Source: Diphasiastrum complanatum
Taxonomy: Eukaryota; Streptophyta; Lycopodiopsida; Lycopodiales; Lycopodiaceae
NCBI GenBank assembly: GCA_029204225.1
Contig: CM055111.1
Coordinates: 25,982,761 to 26,046,760 of the forward strand
Direction of reading: 5' to 3'
Length of the DNA: 64,000 nt
Shown here: positions 58,358 through 64,000 of the stretch, piece by piece
Layout: each line of letters opens with the position of its first letter
Numbering within the stretch: the stretch's first letter is position 1
Program-made: the position numbers and the translations under genes
The notes under the pieces: model-generated
The model's database searches: none
What the model saw: the letters and a program-made list of their open reading frames with translations, nothing else
Told to the model about the DNA's origin: nothing

Positions 58358-61300
58358 ATGGAAGGAACATCTTCAGAAATCCGCTTGATCAACAAGTTCA
58401 ATGGTGATGACTTCCACATGTGGAAGTTCAAGATGAAGATGATACTCACAGAAAAAGAACGTTGGGGATACATCAACGGTTCAATAGCCAAGCTGGCTGA
58501 ACCAGACATGCTGACCGCCTGGGAATCTAAGGATGGCAAAGCTCTTGCCATTGTATCTCTGAATGTTAAAGATTCACAAATAGCTCATGTAGCTAATTGT
58601 TCCAACTCCAAAGAAGCATGGGACATTCTTATTGGTCTATACGAGACAACAGATGTATCGACTCATCTCTTCTTGAGGAAGAAGTTCCTATCGCTCAAGA
58701 TGAGTGAAGGGACCTCAGTCACTAATCATCTAAATGAATTCAAACAACTACTCAATCAGTTAGCTATAGTAGGTTCATCAATATTAGACGAAGATGCTAA
58801 CATGTCTCTTCTGTCTAGTCTTCCTCCCTCTTACGACAATCTAGTATTGCTAGTTAACAATGCTCCTGACCTGTCTCTATAAAAGGTGACATCAAGTTTA
58901 TTGCAGGAAGAAGTAAGAAGGAAAAGCTTATCCACGTCTAATAGGAAGACAGTCGCTCTCTGTTCGAATAAGCAACAGCTCCCCAAGAAGAAATTTTCGA
59001 AGGAAAAGAAGACAAAAGCTGAACAAACTGACTCAGACCATCAATTACAACAACACAATCGACAATATCAAAAGCCTAAGACCAGACTCTTCTATAAGTA
59101 CTGCAAGAGAACCAACCACGACATCAAGGATTGTCGAGTTCTCAAGCAAAAAGGAAGCCAAGAAGAAGATGCAACATGATGGAGGATCTGATTCTGTCAG
59201 AACCTCTCACGAAGACCCAACACTACTGATGATACAAGATGAACCCATTAGAGGAGTCATGGATTGGTACCTCGATTCTGGTGCTTCTCAGCACATGACT
59301 TCATGTAAGTCCTTATTCGAAGACCTCACATCAATAGATTCGAAGTATGTCTACTTCGGTGACTCAAGTGCACTGCAGATCGAAGGCAAAGGATCTTTCG
59401 CCTTTATCTTCCAAACGGTAAATTGACCTTGCTCAAGGATGTGCTTTACATACCCAAGCTAACCAAGAATTGATTGTTAGTTAGCAAGCTCACTAATCAA
59501 GGCTGTAGATAAGCCAAATTCAATTCAGGACAATGTACCATTCTGGACAAGAACGATAAAGAAATTTTCTCTAAAAACAGAGAAGGTAATTTGTACATTT
59601 TGAGTCACGAATATGCACTTTCAACTAATGTGAGTACTTCAAATGCCTAATTACGGCATTGAAGATTAATACATCTACTCCCTCTCTGGATTCTGCATTG
59701 TATTTTATCACTTTTATTGATGATTATTCTAGATGTACCAGCATAATGTTCATTAAGAGCAAGTTTGAGGCATTCCACTGTTTCAAAGACTTCAAATAGT
59801 TCGTTGAGACACAGACTGATCAACGACTCAAAACACTTTGTACAGACAGTGGTGGAGAGTTCCTGTCAGATGAAATGTCTGACTATCTGGCATCATGCGG
59901 CATTCATCATCAGTTCACCACCAAATACACACCATAGCAGAATGGAGTAGCCAAAAGGAAGAACCGAACATTACTAAATGCAGTACGATCAATGATGTCA
60001 AATGCTCAGCTCGCCAAATTTTTTTGGGCTAAAGCTGTTTCAATAGCTTGCTATCTACAGAACTATTCAAGTACCATAGCAGTAAACTCAAAGACTCCCT
60101 TTGAATCTTTTTGTGGCTACAAATTGAGTCTACGACACCTCTGAGTGTTTGGTTGTCTTTGCTATGTACACATTCCTTCTGATTTGAGAAAGAAGCTTGA
60201 TCTTGTTAGTTGCAGGAGTATCTTCATTGGCTACTCGAATTCACACAAGGCATATCAAACCTTTGATGTCGAGTCAAGCCGAATCTCAATTAGTCAAGAC
60301 GTCGTCTTCCTCGAAGACAAATTCTTCGACTTCAAGCAGAAGTAGCCAATGCAAGAGTTCATTCCAACGACTCCCATCACCATCAACAGGCCTCGACCTA
60401 CGACTGTTTCGACGAACATTGAAGATATCCCTATCGCACAACAAGGAGAATCATCATCTCATCAACCGACTATTGTTTGAAGATATGCACAACATCAACA
60501 AGAACCTGATCATTTTATCCCTCAAACATTCATCGGCAATGGTGAACCCACTTCAGTAACAGAGTATTGTCAAGTTTGAATGCAGACAACTGGCGTTCTG
60601 CCATGCATGTTGAGTATAATTCATTGATGAAGAACAAGACTTGGCGTCTTGTCGAAGCTCCTACAAATGCAAAGATCATCGACACCAAGTGGATCTTCAA
60701 GATGAAGCTCAATGCAGATGGCTGTATGGCCAAATGGAAAGCTTGTCTAGTAGTCAAAGGTTACAACCAAATCTATGGGATTGACTACACTGAGACATAC
60801 AGTCTAGTCATAAGACTTCAGTCAATTCGATCTTTATTCGCCTTCGCAGTTGCTGAAGATCTGGAAGTACACCAAATGGATATTTAGATAGCCTTTCTGA
60901 ATGAATAATACAAGAAGACATTACCATCTATCAACTTGAAAGTTACGTCCTTCAATGCCAAGAAAAAAAAAGTATGTAAGCTGTAGAAAGCTCTCTACGG
61001 ACTAAAGCAAGCTCCAAGGGCCTAGTTTGATAGAATCAATCGATTCTTGTTGCAGTATGACTTCATTCCAAACTTTGTTGACTCTAATGTTTATCTCAAA
61101 CACAGAAGCTCAAGCTATGTCATAATAACTCTATACGTTGATGACTCACTGATCATCAATAATTCGAATTAGTTGTTTCATGAGACGAAGACTCTTTTGT
61201 CGAAGGAATTCGAAATGATTGATTTAGATCTTGTGCACTATCTCTTGGAAATCGAGATAACTAGAGACAGAGTGAAGAGAAGTATTACGTTAAGTCAAGA

Positions 61301-61985
61301 AAGGTATCTAACCAGTGTACTCTACAAGTATGGCATGGAAAATTACAAGTCAATAGACTCAACTATGGACCCAGGATTCAAACTGTCAAAGGATATGTGT
61401 CCGAAAACTGATGTAGAGAAGAAACTGATGTGCAAATACCCCTATCAGTCAATAGTCGAATCGATCATGTATGCCATGGTCTATGCACCAAATCTGATCT
61501 AGCATTTACAGTCAGCACATTGTCACAGTTTATGTCAAATCCCGGCCTACCTCACTGGAAGGCTCTACTCAGAGTACTAAGATACATTCAAGCCACTAAG
61601 CACTATGCTTTGTGTTATAATGGAAATACAGAGGATGCCTTGACACTACTTACTTATTCTGACTCTGATTGGGCTGGTAATGTGGACACAAGAAAATCCA
61701 CTTCTGGCTATCTTTGCTTTCTAGTAGGAGGACCCATTTCATGGAACAGTCGGTTGCAAAAATGTATTTCTTTGTCCTCCACAGAATCAGAATATATCGC
61801 AGCTATTTCTGTAGTGAAGAAAATTATCTGGCTGAGAAGATTGCTTCAGGAACTTATGATCTCTCAAATTAGTCCAACTATACTCTATCTTCGAACCCAC
61901 GAACTCACTCTAAAACTAAACACATTGAAGTTCAATTTCACTTTCTTAGAGAGAAAGTTTAGAATAAAGATATCGAATTAAGTTA
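58358..61985 (+). pseudogene. Copia gag-pol, broken
   Basis: The capsid at 58358-58880 shows NKFNGDDFHMWKFKMKM. A zinc-knuckle-like CKRTNHDIKDC lies near 59100. The protease motif WYLDSGASQHMTS lies near 59265. The integrase core is around 59640-60060 and its tail (FGCLCYVHIPSDLRKKLD) starts at 60145. RT spans about 60567-61500 (KTWRLVEAPTNAKIIDTKW, YVDDSLI near 61135). RNase H spans about 61640-61860 (YSDSDWAGNVDTRKSTSGYL, SLSSTESEY). It is broken in many places. Confidence 0.9.
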
Positions 61986-62107
61986 TTGTCCTACTGCTAG
62001 TATGTTGGCTGATATCTTGACTAAGCCTCTGTCAAGAGAAAATCATGTTGCATTATGTAGCTTGCTAAATTTTATTCAAGATCCTAGGAGTTAAGCTTAA
62101 GAGGAGG

Positions 62108-63082
62108 TGTTGAGATTAAGCATCACTCCAACTCACCAGAATTAGAATCATTCGAGTTCGAGTCATCAGAGCACGAATCATTCGAGTTTGTCCTGAGCAC
62201 CAGTACACTATGTAAATACACACACACACACACACTCTCTCTCTCTCTCTCTCTACGACAACTTTGCAGTCTTACTCACTAAAGTTGAACGTCTGTTCAA
62301 TCAATCAACTGGAGCAGAAGCGGGATCGACAATGAACTCTTCGAGTTTGAGATCTTCGACTACATCATCTTCGATCACCTACGAACTCAAAGTCTTCGAG
62401 CTCGAGATCCACGCCATCCACACAGCCCTGTCCAAGCGTAGGCCACGTCACAGTTCACTTTAGCACTTTTAGTAACTGCACTGCTTCATGCTCGTTGCCC
62501 ACATAGTCATTGTAACTGTTCCATGTATATATACATAACGACAACTCACGAGACAACAACTAGTGATGAACATCTGATGAACACACATGCAAGTGGAGAA
62601 GAATGAATCAAAGTTCTTGCGCGAACTCCATTGTGTCTTAATTATTTCATGAAAGCTATTCAAGGAATAGAGATAGTTATTTAATCCGTAGCTAGCTAAG
62701 TAAGATCACTCACTACACACAGTGCGCCATTACTGTGAATCATTCTTGGGCACATGATTTTGATCTGATCATTGTATTTATAACTGCTTAATTCAGATTC
62801 TCTATTTTCTTATGTGTATTGCACTACGAATACTTTCTGATTATTTTCTTTCTCAATTAAAACTCACTCAATTCAAAATGTCTAATCTTGAAGGAAGCAT
62901 GGCTGTCTCAGACACTTAATTGTTTGCTCCCTTCATGGTTGTCTCTGACACCTACCAAGACATTCCTCCATTCGATCTAAGTCAATGTTGATGTTGTAGT
63001 TTTGGTAAAGGTCCTATAAAGTTCTCTATGTTGGAGCTGTTTTTCTTATTGCACATCCAATTTATTCAAGAGCACCCCAACA
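62108..63082 (+). repeat. 3' LTR of the Copia element
   Basis: This 975-bp copy opens TGTTGAGATTAAGCATCAC and ends CACCCCAACA. Relative to the 5' LTR it carries about 430 additional bases around 62270-62690. Confidence 0.88.
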
Positions 63083-64000
63083 TGATCCTATTGACAATGG
63101 ATTTCAACTTCATTATGGGCCTATTAGAATCCGAATGCCTACACTCTACAATCTGTTTTAGTTATTTCTTTGGTGCTTACAGATTGTAGATTATTACTAA
63201 TCTAAACTAAGCAAGAACATGAAATGAGATTGAAACTAATCCCACTGAAATCAATAGAATCAACAACATAACATCTACACTAAGACAATGTAAATCCTAC
63301 AAAGTGCTTGTTACAACTGTCACTCAATACTTGTAACAAAAACTCCTCAGGGAGTCAGCACCAAACAACATCAGATGGGTTATGATCTACCACAAGGCCT
63401 TGCACATCTACCTAATTTTAATCGCAAAATCAAACTTGAAGAGGAAGAATCAACAACAAACACATCCATACATTAGTACCCAAACTTAATGCATGAAAAT
63501 GGAACATAGATGGAAATGCAATAGAGAGATATTCGAAATTCAATTCAACAACATTTCAATACAATATCACATGCTTGGAAACTCGTGGAAGAGGCCTCTA
63601 TGTATACCCACAAGCTGTGATGAATCCAATTCTAACATAATTTGGATTCCACCTCTTACAAAAGAGTGAATCCCATTCTATAAAGATTTGGGTTCCACCT
63701 CTTACATGATAATAGGAGGCCTCTTTATTCAAAAACATAACTTATATTGAGAAAGTTTAAATTACTAGCTCCCACATGGTTTTCCATCTTTTGGGAATTA
63801 CCATTGGGCTCACAAAATATACATTTTAGTCTAGCACTAATAATTCTCGTGCTCTCAAACTCGACTCTCAACTTCATCTCTACTAGAAGCCCTTTTGAGT
63901 GGAGAGGCTCTGCATTGACACCTTGGGGCATGGCATCAGCTAACATTATCCTCTCCTATAGTGTTGCAGATCCCACTACATTGCTTCAGCTGTGATGTGT
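63083..64000. other. Unassigned sequence at the right edge
   Basis: No gene is recognised. A small imperfect repeat ('ttccacctcttaca', near 63648 and 63691) and open frames at 63725-63995 show no known motif. Confidence 0.4.

Larger units (their letters stand above)
57738..63082 (+). mobile_element. Copia LTR element with target duplication, broken
   Basis: This is a complete-length but broken plus-strand Ty1/Copia fossil flanked by TGATC at 57733-57737 and 63083-63087. LTRs are 57738-58284 and 62108-63082. A primer site TGGTATCAGAGCTTAGG starts at 58288 and a polypurine tract, aagaggagg, ends at 62107. The right LTR is longer by about 430 bases of extra sequence in its middle. Gag, protease, integrase, RT and RNase H are in the usual order. 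The LTRs differ by several per cent and the coding part has about ten or more breaks, so it is old. Confidence 0.9.

Overview
The window comes from a plant nuclear genome that is crowded with retrotransposons. Three host loci are readable. The first is the 5' end of a CFAP299-like cilium/flagellum gene (minus strand, 24065-24365). The second is a decayed TIC20-like plastid protein-import gene (plus strand, about 20323-21104). The third is an apparently intact four-exon gene for an LTI65/RD29-type stress protein (minus strand, 52370-54937) with ACGTG elements and a TATA box upstream. A plastid import gene together with a flagellar gene points to a land plant with swimming sperm. A fern is my best guess; a lycophyte, bryophyte, cycad or Ginkgo is possible. 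This is inference, because no organism marker is present.

Layout. 1-2655 (-): leader and gag of a Gypsy element with a tRNA-Asp-type primer site. 2656-3792 (+): Copia integrase/RT fragment. 5096-5291: long GA microsatellite. 5936-9678 (-): non-autonomous Copia-type element carrying gag and a second unknown ORF, bounded by the target duplication AGGTG. 10385-11640 (-): Copia gag/protease relic. 13573-14640: Gypsy primer site and leader. 15150-15866: Copia 3' end with its LTR. 16120-17196: an LTR of a family seen three times here. 17197-19020: Gypsy fragment. 19020-20300: degraded or unrecognised coding-like sequence. 20323-21104: TIC20-like pseudogene. 21731-23002: four tandem copies of a ~359-bp unit. 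23060-23795: CA/GA microsatellites. 24065-24365: CFAP299 exons 1-2.

25672-31753 (-) is a Gypsy element with pol and an extra ORF 3' of pol. It abuts a Copia element (31754-43009, -). That Copia is interrupted by a very young LTR element (36315-41887, +) whose only ORF is a 1030-residue protein with a Copia-type gag and about 770 residues I cannot assign. 43578-44270 is another LTR of the Gypsy-type family. 44271-52369 is mostly unassigned AT-rich sequence with one Copia LTR at 50180-50532. 52370-55320 holds the LTI65-like gene and its promoter. 57738-63082 (+) is an old, broken Copia flanked by TGATC.

The most unusual content is the pair of unrelated-looking gag-plus-novel-ORF elements that lack protease, integrase and reverse transcriptase, one of them with nearly identical LTRs. 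They presumably depend on enzymes from autonomous Copia relatives. The gag relic at 10385-11640 is close to the gag of the younger one. A second recurring signal is a GGCGAAGGTT/AACCTTCGCC motif scattered in both orientations in three Gypsy-associated non-coding regions.
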